Assembly: GCF_000759445.1 (NCBI RefSeq)
Contig: NZ_JRMB01000002.1
Location: forward strand, 434,001-498,000
From: Pseudomonas lutea
GTDB lineage: Bacteria; Pseudomonadota; Gammaproteobacteria; Pseudomonadales; Pseudomonadaceae
Length of the DNA stretch: 64,000 nucleotides
Direction of reading: 5' to 3'
Each line of letters begins with the position of its first letter. Within the stretch, counting starts at the first letter, position 1. Below are positions 37,712-48,222 of the stretch, piece after piece. The notes under the pieces were generated by a model. It made no database searches, was not told the DNA's origin, and saw only the letters and a program-made list of their open reading frames with translations. The position numbers were made by a program, and so were the translations under genes.

Positions 37712-38770
37712 TCAGCTAAACAGTTCCAGTTGCTCGTGAGCCGCGCGAAGGTCGTGCAGGCGCACGCCGATTCCCAACAGTCGGACCGGCTTGCCACCGC
37801 GGGCGAACGCCTGGGTCAGCAGATGTTCGTAGCTGCCAAGGTCTCGCCCTGCTCCGGCCTGCTCCAGCGTGGTTTGGGTAAAGTCGTGGAATTTGACCTT
37901 CACGAAGGGCTTACCCGGGCGGTAGAGGCTGTCGATGCGCGCGATGCGTTCGTTGAGGGTGGCCAGCAGCGTCGGCAACATCGCCAGGCAACTGGCGAGG
38001 TCCGGCAGGTCAGTGTCGTAGGTGTTTTCCACACTGACAGACTGGCGTCGGTTGTCATTTTGGACCGGCCGATCATCGATCCCATGGGCCAGGTTCCACA
38101 GCCGCTCGCCAAAAGAGCCGAACTCCCTCACCAACGACAACTTGCTCCAATCACGCAAATCCGTACAGGTGACAATCCCGAGGCGACCCAGCTTGTCGGC
38201 TGTCACCTTGCCCACCCCGTGCAGCTTGGAAACAGGCAGCTGGGAGACGAAGTCTTCAACCTGGTCGGGGGTGATGACAAACAATCCATTGGGCTTCTTC
38301 CAGTCACTGGCGATCTTGGCCAAAAACTTGTTTGGAGCAACGCCAGCGGAAACGGTGATGTGCAGCTGATTGGAGACCCGCCGTCGAATGTCCTGCGCGA
38401 TGCGTGTGGCACTGCCCGCGAAGTGCTCGCACTCCGTGACGTCCAGATACGCCTCGTCCAGCGACAGCGGTTCGATCAAATCGGTGTAATCCCGGAAGAT
38501 CGTTTGAATTTCCCTGGACGCTTCTTTATAGGCATCCATCCTCGGCTTGACGATGGTCAGGTCCGGGCACAGCGTGAGCGCGTGCCGAGAAGACATCGCG
38601 GAACGGATGCCGTAGGCCCGGGCTTCGTAGTTGCAGGTGGCGATAACGCCTCGACGATCGGCGGACCCTCCCACAGCCAGCGGCTTGCCTGCCAGACGCG
38701 GGTCATCGCGCATTTCAATGGCGGCATAGAAGCAGTCACAGTCGATATGGATGATTTTGCGCTGCGGCAT
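37712..38770 (-). CDS. dinB: DNA polymerase IV DinB
   Basis: A 352-residue Y-family translesion polymerase. The catalytic acids lie in IIHIDCDCFYAAIEM and SLDEAYLDVTECEHF; the steric gate region is CDCFYAA. A little-finger domain (about 240-345, SVSVENTYDTDLPD) and a short C-terminal beta-clamp-binding tail EQLELFS are present. I start at MPQRKIIHIDCD; a 13-codon upstream extension is open. In pseudomonads dinB is often LexA-controlled, but I see no clear CTG-N10-CAG site close upstream. Confidence 0.95.
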   Translation of the reverse strand: MPQRKIIHIDCDCFYAAIEMRDDPRLAGKPLAVGGSADRRGVIATCNYEARAYGIRSAMSSRHALTLCPDLTIVKPRMDAYKEASREIQTIFRDYTDLIEPLSLDEAYLDVTECEHFAGSATRIAQDIRRRVSNQLHITVSAGVAPNKFLAKIASDWKKPNGLFVITPDQVEDFVSQLPVSKLHGVGKVTADKLGRLGIVTCTDLRDWSKLSLVREFGSFGERLWNLAHGIDDRPVQNDNRRQSVSVENTYDTDLPDLASCLAMLPTLLATLNERIARIDSLYRPGKPFVKVKFHDFTQTTLEQAGAGRDLGSYEHLLTQAFARGGKPVRLLGIGVRLHDLRAAHEQLELFS

Positions 38771-38975
38771 CACACACGGTCGTAGGAAAACGGTCGTGCA
38801 GTATCTCATCCGCAGGACGGGTCTTACACTGCCAAAGCTTATCTCCCTACCAAAGGTGCCTCCCAGTCGTCTGATGAAGGGTGGTCAACGACTTACACGG
38901 CGGAGCCCGACGCTGCCACGAGCTAACGCCTCCTGCTAACCGTTTGAAGAAAAAGCCTTTTTTTCTGCCTATTGC

Positions 38976-39003
38976 TTGACAGCTCGTCGATCCTCTGTAG
39001 AAT
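38976..39003 (+). promoter_or_regulatory. Sigma-70 promoter of tRNA-fMet copy 1
   Basis: A perfect -35 TTGACA and a -10 TAGAAT separated by 16 bases. Transcription would start a few bases before the tRNA, whose first base is 13 bases beyond the -10. Confidence 0.85.
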
Positions 39004-39016
39004 GCCGCCACACAGA

Positions 39017-39093
<77 letters not shown>

Positions 39094-39099
39094 AACATC

Positions 39100-39131
39100 A
39101 AAAAAGGCTACTCGAAAGAGTGGCCTTTTTT
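39100..39131 (+). terminator. Terminator of tRNA-fMet copy 1
   Basis: AAAAAAGGCTACTC and GAGTGGCCTTTTTT pair around GAAA, just after the tRNA end, followed by a T run. Confidence 0.88.
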
Positions 39132-39307
39132 GTGGGCGTCATTTGGCCAGTTCATCTCACCCGGCCTTGTTGGCCTTGGCAAACCAGATGAGCGTAACCG
39201 AGCCGCCGACCGTCACGCGCGATTCTCTATAAAAGCCTTGTGCGACCGATGCTTAGACGTCATGGACCCGTCGACGTGGTTATTTTGTCGATATGTGGTG
39301 TTAAAGG

Positions 39308-39335
39308 TTGACACATCTTCGTTCGGCTGTAGAAT
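39308..39335 (+). promoter_or_regulatory. Sigma-70 promoter of tRNA-fMet copy 2
   Basis: TTGACA and TAGAAT separated by 16 bases, as in copy 1. The -10 to tRNA stretch is identical in both copies while the -35 spacer differs. Confidence 0.85.
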
Positions 39336-39348
39336 GCCGCCACACAGA

Positions 39349-39425
<77 letters not shown>

Positions 39426-39431
39426 ACATCT

Positions 39432-39464
39432 AAAAAGGCTACTCGAAAGAGTGGCCTTTTTTTT
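39432..39464 (+). terminator. Terminator of tRNA-fMet copy 2
   Basis: The same hairpin as after copy 1 (AAAAAGGCTACTC / GAGTGGCCTTTTT, loop GAAA), with a longer run of eight T. Confidence 0.88.
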
Positions 39465-39755
39465 GCCTCGCTGAAAGGTGACGAACAGCCGGCAGTAATC
39501 CTTGTCACATCCCACAGCCGGGATGCGTTCGGCCAAGAGGTCTTGTTACTGTATGTTGCCGGGAGCAATAGTTTTGATCTCCCCTGCCGATACGCTGGCC
39601 AGCGACTGAACCTAGACTGAACGGTCACCGATGCGTGTCCGTGGTATTCGCCCGTTAGACGTTGAAGCGCTAACATCCTGAATTATTTTTCGCGTAGGGA
39701 TTGGTAACTTGGCTGTATACCTCCATCCTGTCGCGCACGATCCAAGGAGTGATTG

Positions 39756-42398
39756 ATGCGCGCCAACCCGTCCGACACAAATGAAGCTGTGACGGAGAAT
39801 CCTCCGGCTCACTCTAAACGGCTGCGTCCACGTGAATGGGTCAGCAAGCATCGCCAGCCCATCGGGTTAGGCGTCACCATTATCCTGTTCGCCATTGCCT
39901 TGATTGCCTGTCGGCACATGTTGATGGAGCTGGATATCTACGCCCTGCAGGACTCTCTGCTCAGCGTGCCCCTGCCCTCTTTGGCTGGCGCAGTGGTCGC
40001 CACCGCCATCGGCTTTGTGATTTTGCTGGGCTATGAGTGGTCCGCCAGTCGCTACGCCAATGTCCAGTTGCCCGCCAAATCGTTGGTTATGGGCGGGTTC
40101 TGCGCGTTTGCCATCGGTAACGCCGTCGGCCTGTCGATGCTTTCCGGCGGTTCGGTGCGTTATCGCCTTTATTCGCGTCTGGGGCTCGGTGCGGGCGAAG
40201 TCGCCCACATGACGCTGTTCGCCAGCCTTTCACTGGGCTGTGCGCTGCCGCCTCTGGCTGCATTGGCAACGTTGAGCGATTTGCCTGCCGCGTCGCTGGC
40301 ATTGCACCTGTCGGTTCCAGTCCTGGCGATCAGTGCAGTGGCGATATTGGCTATCAGTGCGATTCTGGGATACGCGGTCTACCGGCGACGTTTGCCGGAG
40401 CAAACCATCCCGCATAACTTGCTGGTCCGTGCCGGACGTCGAACCTTGCGCCTGCCAGGCGTACGCCTGACGCTGATGCAGCTGGTCATCACCGCACTCG
40501 ACGTCGCAGCTGCGGCCGCTGTGCTCTATCTTTTACTGCCCTCCGCACCTCCGTTTGGCGCATTTCTGCTGGTTTATCTCCTGGCGCTGGCGGCCGGAGT
40601 GCTCAGCCATGTGCCCGGTGGCGTCGGCGTCTTTGAAGCCATCCTGCTCGCAGCATTCGCCGATGAGCTGGGCGCTGCGCCATTGGCCGCCGCGCTGTTG
40701 CTGTACAGGCTGATCTACGTGGTATTGCCACTGCTGATCGCCTGCCTGGTATTGCTCTATAGCGAAGCGAAGAGACTGCTGTTCGCACAGCAGGCCATGC
40801 GCGTCGCCTCGGGGCTGGGCGCGCCGATTCTGGCGCTGCTGGTGTTTCTCTCTGGTGTGGTGCTGCTGTTTTCAGGGTCGACGCCCGAGATCGACACCCG
40901 CCTCGAGAGCCTGGGCTTCCTGATTCCGCACCGGCTGATCGACGCATCCCACTTCGGTGCAAGTCTGATTGGCGTCCTTTGCCTGTTGCTCGCGCAGGGC
41001 TTGCGCCGCCGGCTTTCCGCAGCGTGGATGCTGACCACCATCCTGCTATTCGTCGGGTCCATCCTGTCGATCCTCAAAGGTTTCGATTGGGAGGAAGCAA
41101 GCCTGCTGCTGATGACCGCGTTCCTGCTGGCAATCTTCCGCCGCTCGTTCTACCGGCCGAGTCGCTTGCTGGAATTGCCATTCTCGCCGCTGTATCTGGT
41201 GGCCAGCGTGTGCGTACTGGGTGCGTCGGTCTGGTTGCTGCTTTTCGCTTACCAGGACGTGCCGTACAGCCACCAGTTGTGGTGGCAGTTCACGCTGGAC
41301 GCCGATGCGCCGCGCGGTCTGCGCTCGGCACTGGGCAGTGCGGTGTTGCTGTTGATTGTTTCGCTGACGTGGCTGCTGCGCACGGCGCGTCCGGTGATCA
41401 ATCTGCCGGATGAGGCGCAACTGGCCAAAGCCGCCGAGATCATCAAGGCCTCCAGCCAGCCCGATGGCGGCCTGGTTCTGACCGGTGACAAAGCCGTGCT
41501 CATGCACCCGGACGGCAATGCCTTTCTGATGTACGCCCACCGTGGCCGCAGCCTTGTCGCGCTGTATGACCCAATCGGCCCAACCCAACAACGCGCCGAA
41601 CTGATCTGGCAATTCCGCGATTTGTGCGACGTTCACCACGCCCGTCCGGTGTTTTATCAGGTGCGTGCAGAGAACTTGCCGTTCTATATGGACATTGGAT
41701 TGACCGCGATCAAGCTGGGCGAAGAAGCCCGGGTGGACTTGCTCAAGTTCGACATCGAAGCCAAGGGCAAGGAGATGAAAGACCTGCGTTACACCTGGAA
41801 CAGAGGTGGCCGCGATGGTCTGTCGCTGGAAATCTACGAAGTGGGTCAGGCGCCCATGGAGGAGCTCAAGGTCATCTCCGACGCCTGGCTCACCGGCAAG
41901 AATGTCCGTGAGAAAGGTTTCTCGCTGGGCCGATTCAGCCTTGAATACCTGAAGCATTTCCGCATCGCCATTGTCCATTTCCAAGGCAAACCAGTGGCGT
42001 TTTCCAACCTGCTGGAGACCTCGCGCAATGACCTGGCGAGCCTGGACCTCATGCGTTCGCACCCGGAAGCCCCCAAGCTGACCATGGAATTCATGATGGT
42101 CGGGCTCATCCTTCATTACAAAAAAGAAGGCTACGCCCGTTTCAGCCTGGGCATGGTGCCGTTGTCCGGGCTGCAACCTCGCCGTGGCGCACCGCTGACC
42201 CAGCGTCTGGGCTCTATGGTCTTCAGTCGTGGCGAACAGCTTTACAACTTCCAGGGGCTGCGTCGCTTCAAAGACAAATTCCAGCCTGACTGGGAACCCC
42301 GATATATGGCCGTGCCGGCAGGACTTGATCCGCTCGTGGCACTGGCGGATACCGCTGCCCTGATTGCGGGCGGCCTGACTGGATTGGTGAAACGCTGA
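39756..42398 (+). CDS. mprF: Aminoacyl-phosphatidylglycerol synthase/flippase MprF
   Basis: An 880-residue two-part membrane enzyme. The N-terminal 530 residues hold about 14 membrane helices (flippase part, with VGLSMLSGGSVRYRLYSRLG). The C-terminal cytoplasmic domain (about 540-860, DUF2156/GNAT-like) transfers an amino acid from aminoacyl-tRNA to phosphatidylglycerol; motifs include MYAHRGRSLVALYDPIGP and MVGLILHYKKEGYARFSLGMVPL. The P. aeruginosa homologue makes alanyl-PG and lowers sensitivity to cationic peptides. ATG is chosen because AAGGAG lies six bases upstream; a TTG precedes it directly. Its stop overlaps the acvB start. Confidence 0.94.
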   Translation: MRANPSDTNEAVTENPPAHSKRLRPREWVSKHRQPIGLGVTIILFAIALIACRHMLMELDIYALQDSLLSVPLPSLAGAVVATAIGFVILLGYEWSASRYANVQLPAKSLVMGGFCAFAIGNAVGLSMLSGGSVRYRLYSRLGLGAGEVAHMTLFASLSLGCALPPLAALATLSDLPAASLALHLSVPVLAISAVAILAISAILGYAVYRRRLPEQTIPHNLLVRAGRRTLRLPGVRLTLMQLVITALDVAAAAAVLYLLLPSAPPFGAFLLVYLLALAAGVLSHVPGGVGVFEAILLAAFADELGAAPLAAALLLYRLIYVVLPLLIACLVLLYSEAKRLLFAQQAMRVASGLGAPILALLVFLSGVVLLFSGSTPEIDTRLESLGFLIPHRLIDASHFGASLIGVLCLLLAQGLRRRLSAAWMLTTILLFVGSILSILKGFDWEEASLLLMTAFLLAIFRRSFYRPSRLLELPFSPLYLVASVCVLGASVWLLLFAYQDVPYSHQLWWQFTLDADAPRGLRSALGSAVLLLIVSLTWLLRTARPVINLPDEAQLAKAAEIIKASSQPDGGLVLTGDKAVLMHPDGNAFLMYAHRGRSLVALYDPIGPTQQRAELIWQFRDLCDVHHARPVFYQVRAENLPFYMDIGLTAIKLGEEARVDLLKFDIEAKGKEMKDLRYTWNRGGRDGLSLEIYEVGQAPMEELKVISDAWLTGKNVREKGFSLGRFSLEYLKHFRIAIVHFQGKPVAFSNLLETSRNDLASLDLMRSHPEAPKLTMEFMMVGLILHYKKEGYARFSLGMVPLSGLQPRRGAPLTQRLGSMVFSRGEQLYNFQGLRRFKDKFQPDWEPRYMAVPAGLDPLVALADTAALIAGGLTGLVKR

Positions 42399-43690
42399 TG
42401 ATTCGACGCTACTTGCGCTTTTTGCTCGCAGCCCTGTTGATTGTTGTGCTGGGAGCTGTGGCTTACTGGCTGTGGACCCGCCCTGCCGCGCAACCGACTC
42501 TGGAACACATCACCCTCGATGATGGCTCGGCGCTGATTCGCGTGGTGCCTTCGACGAAGGTAAAGACGCAGGTGGCGCTTGCGGTGACCGCCGAGGAGTC
42601 CATGACCGAGAAGCAGTTGCTCGCGCTGAGCTACGACGCTTCGGCCCGCGTGATACAGGTCACTCTGCCTAAAGATGATTGCCAATTGCAGGCTAAAACC
42701 TTCAACGCCGCGCTACAGAAGCTCGACGGCGCGCCTGACCTGGTCGCAGGCATCGGGCCGGGCGCTTCGCTGGCATGGCGCTGGCTGGCGGGCCAGAGCA
42801 ACGACAATGCCCAAGCCATTTCAGTGGGTTTTGTCCGCGATCAGCCGGGCTGCACCGAACCTGTGCCGAAGGCTGCGGCCCACGGCAAATGGACGGTCGC
42901 CTGGAACGACGGCCCGGACGATGAAAGCGCTACGCTGGTACGCGATGCGCCCAACACCGAAACCAGCATCAGCGATTACGACATCAAGTACCCACAAGTG
43001 CTGAACAACGAAGTGCGCCGTCGATTGATCGGTGGCGATGACAGCGGTGGGTTAAACATCCCGGTCGTCGAGGTGCCCTCGTCACAACCTTCCGACACCG
43101 TGACGCTGTTCCTTTCCGGCGATGGTGGCTGGCGTGACCTCGACAAGGAGGTCGCCGGTGACATGGCGAAGATGGGAGGCTACCCGGTCGTTGGCATCGA
43201 CACCCTTCGCTACTACTGGGAACACAAATCGCCTGAGCAGACGGCCGCTGATCTGACCGAACTGATGGCGCATTACCGGCAGAAGTGGGGAGCCAAGCAT
43301 TTTGTGCTGGCGGGTTACTCGTTCGGGGCTGACGTATTGCCTGCGATCTATAACCGCTTGCCCGAGGAAGACAAGGCACGGGTAGATGGCATCATCCTGC
43401 TTGCATTCGCCCGCACGGGGAGCTTTGAGATTGCCGTCGAAGGCTGGCTCGGTGCGGCTGGCAAAGAGGCTGCCACAGGCCCCGAAATGGCCAAGCTGCC
43501 CGGCGACAAAGTGTTGTGTGTCTACGGGATCGAAGAAAAGGACGAGAGCGGCTGTACCGAAGCCACCGCACCTGGCGAGAAGATGCAGCTGCCGGGCGGC
43601 CATCACTTCGATGAGGACTACCCCGCCCTGGCCAAGCGCCTGAGTGCGGTCATCGATAAGTGGAAAGGCAAAGAGCCCGCTGCCGAATAA
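42398..43690 (+). CDS. acvB: AcvB/VirJ-family periplasmic aminoacyl-PG hydrolase
   Basis: A 430-residue exported protein anchored or secreted through residues about 7-26 (FLLAALLIVVLGAVAYWLW). The C-terminal VirJ-type alpha/beta-hydrolase domain (about 220-425) has LFLSGDGGWRDLDKEVA and the nucleophile motif GYSFGAD, with His in GGHHFDED. Homologues in Agrobacterium (AcvB) and P. aeruginosa (PA0919) hydrolyse aminoacyl-PG made by the partner MprF/LpiA. The TGATG overlap with mprF shows tight coupling, which supports that role here. Confidence 0.88.
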   Translation: MIRRYLRFLLAALLIVVLGAVAYWLWTRPAAQPTLEHITLDDGSALIRVVPSTKVKTQVALAVTAEESMTEKQLLALSYDASARVIQVTLPKDDCQLQAKTFNAALQKLDGAPDLVAGIGPGASLAWRWLAGQSNDNAQAISVGFVRDQPGCTEPVPKAAAHGKWTVAWNDGPDDESATLVRDAPNTETSISDYDIKYPQVLNNEVRRRLIGGDDSGGLNIPVVEVPSSQPSDTVTLFLSGDGGWRDLDKEVAGDMAKMGGYPVVGIDTLRYYWEHKSPEQTAADLTELMAHYRQKWGAKHFVLAGYSFGADVLPAIYNRLPEEDKARVDGIILLAFARTGSFEIAVEGWLGAAGKEAATGPEMAKLPGDKVLCVYGIEEKDESGCTEATAPGEKMQLPGGHHFDEDYPALAKRLSAVIDKWKGKEPAAE

Positions 43691-43702
43691 CCAAACGGCC
43701 AT

Positions 43703-43741
43703 AAAAAATCCCCGCTCTCTTGCGATTGCGGGGATTTTTTT
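43703..43741. terminator. Rho-independent terminator after acvB
   Basis: AAAAAATCCCCGC and GCGGGGATTTTTT pair around a 12-base loop, 13 bases after the acvB stop. Confidence 0.9.
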
Positions 43742-43775
43742 GTTTAAGCCACTCGGTGAGTTCAGGCCAGGCGCT

Positions 43776-43986
43776 GCAGCACCGGCTTCAGCCGGGAAAA
43801 GGCCCGCTTGCACACCACCAGTCTCGCGGCATGACGCCCTGCGTCTTCCCGGCTAAAGCCGGTCCCGCAAAGCAAGCGCGGTGTTTCAGTGGGACCGGCT
43901 TCAGCCGGGAAGAAGCCCGTTTGCACACCAGCAATCTTGCGGCGTAACACCCGACGCCTGCCCGGCTAGAGGCGGTCCCACAAGGG
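43776..43986. repeat. REP element cluster (four units, alternating)
   Basis: Four copies of a Pseudomonas REP core in alternating orientation: ACCGGCTTCAGCCGGGA, TCCCGGCTAAAGCCGGTCC, GGGACCGGCTTCAGCCGGGA and GCCCGGCTAGAGGCGGTCCC. Two pairs face each other and could fold into long hairpins. They fill the gap between acvB and the convergent kup gene. Such clusters can stabilise mRNA ends, bind gyrase or serve as insertion targets; the last unit is diverged. Confidence 0.85.
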
Positions 43987-43996
43987 CGAGGCTGCT

Positions 43997-45895
43997 TTAC
44001 ATCTCTACCTGCGTCCCCAGCTCGATCACTCGGTTAAACGGCAGCTTGAAGAACCGCAGGTTGCCGTTGGCATTCTTCAACATGAACGCAAACAGGCCCT
44101 CGCGCCAGCGCGCCATGCCCACCAGTTTCGAGGACACCACGGTTTCGCGGCTGAGGAAATACGTTGTGCGCATTGGGCTGAAGTCCAGCTCCGCCAAATG
44201 GCAAAGGCCCAGTGCTGCCGGAACGTCTGGCTCATCAATGAAACCAAAGTGCAGGATCACCCGATAAAACCCTTCGCCAAACGCCTCGACTTCGAATCGT
44301 TGGGCCGCTGGCACACGTGGTGTGTCCTCGTAGACGACAGTCAGCAATACCACTTGCTCGTGCAACACCTGGTTATGCAGCAGGTTATGCAACAGCGCAT
44401 GGGGCACCGCATCCGGACGTGCGGTGAGAAACACCGCCGTACCCTGGACACGATGAGGCGGCTGCACGCGGATACTGCTGATGAAGATCGGAAGCGGCAG
44501 GCCGCCTTCGTCGATGCGCTCCACCAGCAGCTGTTTGCCGCGTTTCCAGGTGGTCATCAGAATGAACAGCGCGATGCCTGCCAGAAACGGAAATGCCCCG
44601 CCCTGCACGACCTTCGGCACATTGGCCGCGAAGAACATGCCATCGACGAACAGGCAACCCAGCAGGATAGGCACGGCCAGCAACGGCGGCCATTTCCAGG
44701 CCAGCAACATGACCGAGGCCACCAGAATCGTCGTACACAGCATCGTGCCGGTCACTGCCACGCCGTAGGCCGAAGCCAGTGCGCCGGAGGACTCAAAGCC
44801 CAGCACCAGCAGAATGACCCCGACCATCAGCGCCCAATTCACGGCACCAATGTAGATCTGACCCTGAGCATCACTTGAGGTGTGCTGGATGTACATGCGC
44901 GGGATGTAACCCAGCTGGATGGCCTGCAACGTCATCGAGAACGCTCCAGAGATCACCGCCTGCGAGGCAATAATGGTCGCCAGTGTCGACAAGGCGATCA
45001 GAGGCAGCAGCGCCCAGCTCGGCGCCAGCAGGTAGAACGGATTACGCACCGCTTCCGGGTCCTGAATGACCAGCGCACCCTGGCCGAAGTAGTTCAGCAC
45101 CAGCGCAGGCAACACCAGCGCGAACCAGGCGCGCGAGATCGGCTTGCGACCGAAGTGGCCCATGTCCGCATACAACGCCTCGGCGCCGGTCAGCGCGAGG
45201 ACGACCGCGCCGAGTACCGAAACGCCGATGCCGGGATGGTCGATGAAAAAGCGCACAGCCCACATCGGATTGACGGCGTGCAGCACTTCCGGCTGCTGCA
45301 GGATCCCGTGTACCCCGAGCACGCCCAGGGTCACGAACCACAACACCATGATCGGTCCGAACAGCACGCCAATGCGTGCCGTGCCGTGGCGCTGAATCAG
45401 AAACAGCGCCACCAGCACAACGAGCGCGATCGGCACCACCCAGTGATCGAGGCCGTCAAATGCCAGCTCCATGCCCTCTACTGCAGAGAGCACGGAAATG
45501 GCCGGCGTGATCATGCTGTCGCCATAGAAAAGCGCCGCGCCGAACAGCCCGAACACGATCATGCTCGCCTGCAGCTTCGGATACCTGGCCGACGCACGTC
45601 GTGCCAGCGCCGTGAGCGCCATGATGCCGCCCTCCCCGTCGTTGTCGGCGCGCAGCACCAAGGCCATGTACTTGAAGGAGACCACCCAGATCAGCGCCCA
45701 GAAGATCAACGAAAGAATGCCCAGCACACTGTCGTGGCCGGCTTGCACGCCGTAACCTCCGACGAAGACTTCTTTAATGGTGTACAACGGGCTGGTACCG
45801 ATGTCGCCATAGGCCACACCCACCGCGCCCACCAGCAGACTCAACGGCTTGGCCGAAGAATGCCCGGCTTCTGCCTGACTCGTTGCATGAACCAT
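43997..45895 (-). CDS. kup: Low-affinity potassium uptake protein Kup
   Basis: A 632-residue K+/H+ symporter of the HAK/KUP/KT family. About 12 membrane helices fill residues 18-435; the conserved start [19 protein letters not shown] and [12 protein letters not shown] are intact. The cytoplasmic C-terminal domain (about 440-632) ends [19 protein letters not shown]. It is divergent from rimO with about 270 bases between starts, and convergent with acvB across the REP cluster. Confidence 0.95.
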   Translation of the reverse strand: MVHATSQAEAGHSSAKPLSLLVGAVGVAYGDIGTSPLYTIKEVFVGGYGVQAGHDSVLGILSLIFWALIWVVSFKYMALVLRADNDGEGGIMALTALARRASARYPKLQASMIVFGLFGAALFYGDSMITPAISVLSAVEGMELAFDGLDHWVVPIALVVLVALFLIQRHGTARIGVLFGPIMVLWFVTLGVLGVHGILQQPEVLHAVNPMWAVRFFIDHPGIGVSVLGAVVLALTGAEALYADMGHFGRKPISRAWFALVLPALVLNYFGQGALVIQDPEAVRNPFYLLAPSWALLPLIALSTLATIIASQAVISGAFSMTLQAIQLGYIPRMYIQHTSSDAQGQIYIGAVNWALMVGVILLVLGFESSGALASAYGVAVTGTMLCTTILVASVMLLAWKWPPLLAVPILLGCLFVDGMFFAANVPKVVQGGAFPFLAGIALFILMTTWKRGKQLLVERIDEGGLPLPIFISSIRVQPPHRVQGTAVFLTARPDAVPHALLHNLLHNQVLHEQVVLLTVVYEDTPRVPAAQRFEVEAFGEGFYRVILHFGFIDEPDVPAALGLCHLAELDFSPMRTTYFLSRETVVSSKLVGMARWREGLFAFMLKNANGNLRFFKLPFNRVIELGTQVEM

Positions 45896-46164
45896 TTACC
45901 ACTCCTGAACCCTGACTCGAGCACTGCGATCCGGTGCTGTCGGATTGACCCGCAGCGCACCGGTAAATTCCGATGCGCCCGGCAGACGAGGCTTGCCAGG
46001 CGCAACGCCGCGAAGCATAGCGCAGCACTCGTCGTAATTCTCGGTTTAACGCTGGTCAATCCTTCGACTCGCCGCTAGAATTGCGCACTTTTTGATCAGA
46101 GGCGCACCCAGCGCCCAGTCAATGCCACGGCCGTTCGCCGGGCATCCTACGCCGAGGTTAGTCA

Positions 46165-47502
46165 ATGTCCACCGTCACCACGTCTGCCGCCCCCAAGGTC
46201 GGCTTTGTCAGCCTGGGTTGCCCCAAGGCTCTGGTCGATTCCGAGCGCATCCTGACTCAGCTGCGCATGGAAGGCTATCAGGTCGTCCCGACCTACCAGG
46301 ACGCCGACGTGGTCGTGGTCAATACCTGTGGTTTCATCGACAGCGCCAAGGCTGAATCGCTGGAAACCATTGGCGAGGCGCTGGCTGAAAACGGCAAGGT
46401 GATCGTCACCGGCTGCATGGGCGTGGACGAAAGCGTGATTCGCAGCGTCCACCCGAGCGTGCTGGCCGTTACCGGCCCGCAGCAATACGAGCAAGTGGTC
46501 AATGCTGTGCATGATGCGGCCCCACCGAAGCTGGATCACAACCCATTGATTGATCTGGTGCCGCCGCAAGGGGTCAAGTTGACCCCACGTCACTACGCGT
46601 ACCTGAAGATCTCCGAAGGCTGCAACCACAGCTGCAGCTTCTGCATCATCCCGTCCATGCGCGGCAAACTGGTCAGCCGCCCGATTGGCGACGTCCTCGA
46701 CGAGGCGCAGCGCCTGGTCAAGGCCGGCGTCAAAGAGCTGCTGGTGATTTCTCAGGACACCAGCGCCTACGGCGTAGACGTCAAATACCGTACCGGTTTC
46801 TGGGACGGCCAGCCTGTCAGAACACGCATGACCGAGCTGTGCCAGGCGCTGAGCTCTCTGGGCGTCTGGGTGCGCCTGCATTACGTGTATCCGTACCCGC
46901 ACGTTGACGAGATCATTCCACTGATGGCGGCGGGCAAAATCCTGCCCTACCTGGACATCCCGTTCCAGCACGCCAGCCCGAAAATCCTCAAGCTGATGAA
47001 GCGTCCGGCCTTCGAAGACAAAACCCTGGCGCGTATCAAGAACTGGCGCGAGCAGTGCCCGGACCTGATCATCCGCTCGACCTTCATCGTCGGCTTCCCG
47101 GGCGAGACCGAAGAAGACTTCCAGTACCTGCTGGACTGGCTGACCGAAGCCCAGCTTGACCGCGTTGGCTGCTTCCAGTACTCCCCTGTCGAAGGCGCGC
47201 CGGCAAACCTGCTGGATGCGCCGATCGTGCCGGACGACATCAAGCAGGATCGCTGGGACCGCTTCATGGCGCACCAGCAGGCCATCAGTGCAGCACGTCT
47301 GCAGATGAAAATCGGCAAAGAGATCGAAGTGCTGATCGATGAAGTGGACGAGCAAGGCTTCGTCGGTCGTTCGTTCTTCGACGCGCCGGAAATCGACGGC
47401 AACGTCTTTGTCGAAAGCGACCGTGACTTCAAGCCGGGCGACAAAGTCATGTGCCGTGTAGTGGATGCGGATGAGTACGACTTGTGGGCTGAGCCAATCT
47501 AA
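46165..47502 (+). CDS. rimO: Ribosomal protein S12 methylthiotransferase RimO
   Basis: A 445-residue radical SAM enzyme that methylthiolates an Asp of ribosomal protein S12. The auxiliary-cluster cysteines are Cys19, Cys55 and Cys84 in the N-terminal MTTase domain. The SAM cluster is Cys153-x3-Cys157-x2-Cys160 ([10 protein letters not shown]). A C-terminal TRAM domain (about 375-445) recognises the substrate. GAGGT lies before the ATG. It is preceded by the divergent kup gene. Confidence 0.96.
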   Translation: MSTVTTSAAPKVGFVSLGCPKALVDSERILTQLRMEGYQVVPTYQDADVVVVNTCGFIDSAKAESLETIGEALAENGKVIVTGCMGVDESVIRSVHPSVLAVTGPQQYEQVVNAVHDAAPPKLDHNPLIDLVPPQGVKLTPRHYAYLKISEGCNHSCSFCIIPSMRGKLVSRPIGDVLDEAQRLVKAGVKELLVISQDTSAYGVDVKYRTGFWDGQPVRTRMTELCQALSSLGVWVRLHYVYPYPHVDEIIPLMAAGKILPYLDIPFQHASPKILKLMKRPAFEDKTLARIKNWREQCPDLIIRSTFIVGFPGETEEDFQYLLDWLTEAQLDRVGCFQYSPVEGAPANLLDAPIVPDDIKQDRWDRFMAHQQAISAARLQMKIGKEIEVLIDEVDEQGFVGRSFFDAPEIDGNVFVESDRDFKPGDKVMCRVVDADEYDLWAEPI

Positions 47503-47540
47503 GTCGCGACGCGGTCGAACAGCCACTGCACCCATCACAG

Positions 47541-47572
47541 CCCTGCCCGTAAAACGGCGGGGTTTGTTTTTT
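47541..47572 (+). terminator. Terminator after rimO
   Basis: CCCTGCCCGT and ACGGCGGGG pair imperfectly (one bulge, one G:T) and are followed by TTTGTTTTTT. It separates rimO from the GNAT gene, 38 bases after the stop. Confidence 0.7.
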
Positions 47573-47621
47573 CTGGTTATCGTCCCCACATGAAGTCGAC
47601 ACCCAGGGAGCAGCAGCAACC

Positions 47622-48077
47622 ATGACCCACCCGTCGGTCATCTACTTACCCAGGCAGCAGGATTTCGCCGAGCTCACCCGAGTCTGGGAGGCCTCGGTAC
47701 GGGCAACTCACGACTTTTTGCCGGATGACTACATCGCACTGCTTCGGCACCTTCTGGAAACGCAATACCTGGGCGCCGTTAATCTTTTCTGCACCCGTGA
47801 TTCGCATCTGCGTATCACCGGATTCGCCGGCACTACGCCAGGCAAGCTCGAGATGCTGTTCATCCATCCCGACTTCCGTGGCATAGGCTTGGGCAAGAAG
47901 CTGCTGGACTATGCCATCGAGCATTTCCAGATCACCGAGCTGGACGTCAACGAACAGAATCCGCAAGCACTGGGGTTCTATCAGCGACAGGGCTTCGAGG
48001 AAGTGGGCCGGGCGGAAGTGGACGGGCTGGGCCGCCCCTACCCGATGTTGAGAATGCGGTTGAAAGCGGGTTTGTGA
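47622..48077 (+). CDS. GNAT acetyltransferase, YjaB-like
   Basis: A 151-residue Gcn5-type N-acetyltransferase closely patterned on E. coli YjaB (VWEASVRATHDFL, LEMLFIHPDFRGIGLGKKLLDYA, DVNEQNPQALGFYQRQGF, VDGLGRPYPMLRM). The acetyl-CoA loop is RGIGLGKK at about 87-94. The substrate is unknown. It has its own start just after the rimO terminator, and a REP element follows. Confidence 0.85.
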   Translation: MTHPSVIYLPRQQDFAELTRVWEASVRATHDFLPDDYIALLRHLLETQYLGAVNLFCTRDSHLRITGFAGTTPGKLEMLFIHPDFRGIGLGKKLLDYAIEHFQITELDVNEQNPQALGFYQRQGFEEVGRAEVDGLGRPYPMLRMRLKAGL

Positions 48078-48108
48078 TACTGAACCGGCCCCGAGCGATG
48101 TGGCGACT

Positions 48109-48133
48109 GTAGGAGCCGGCTTGCTGGCGAACC
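48109..48133. repeat. Single REP element
   Basis: TGTAGGAGCCGGCTTGCTGG followed by CGAA is the common Pseudomonas REP sequence. It lies between the convergent GNAT and hydrolase genes. A partial relative (GGCGGCTTGCTGGCAAGGGC) occurs near 55.63 kb between the DMT and DTW genes. Confidence 0.75.
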
Positions 48134-48222
48134 CGGAACGTCGCCGCCCCGGGCATCGTCTGACCCAGCCCATTCGCTAACGAGCCGGTTTCCACTGACT
48201 GCGTGTGCCTGCCAGATCTGGC

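Noticed and set aside
46162..47619. 485-codon minus-strand open frame
   Set aside because: Antisense to rimO, which has all its cluster cysteines; a typical GC-rich shadow frame.
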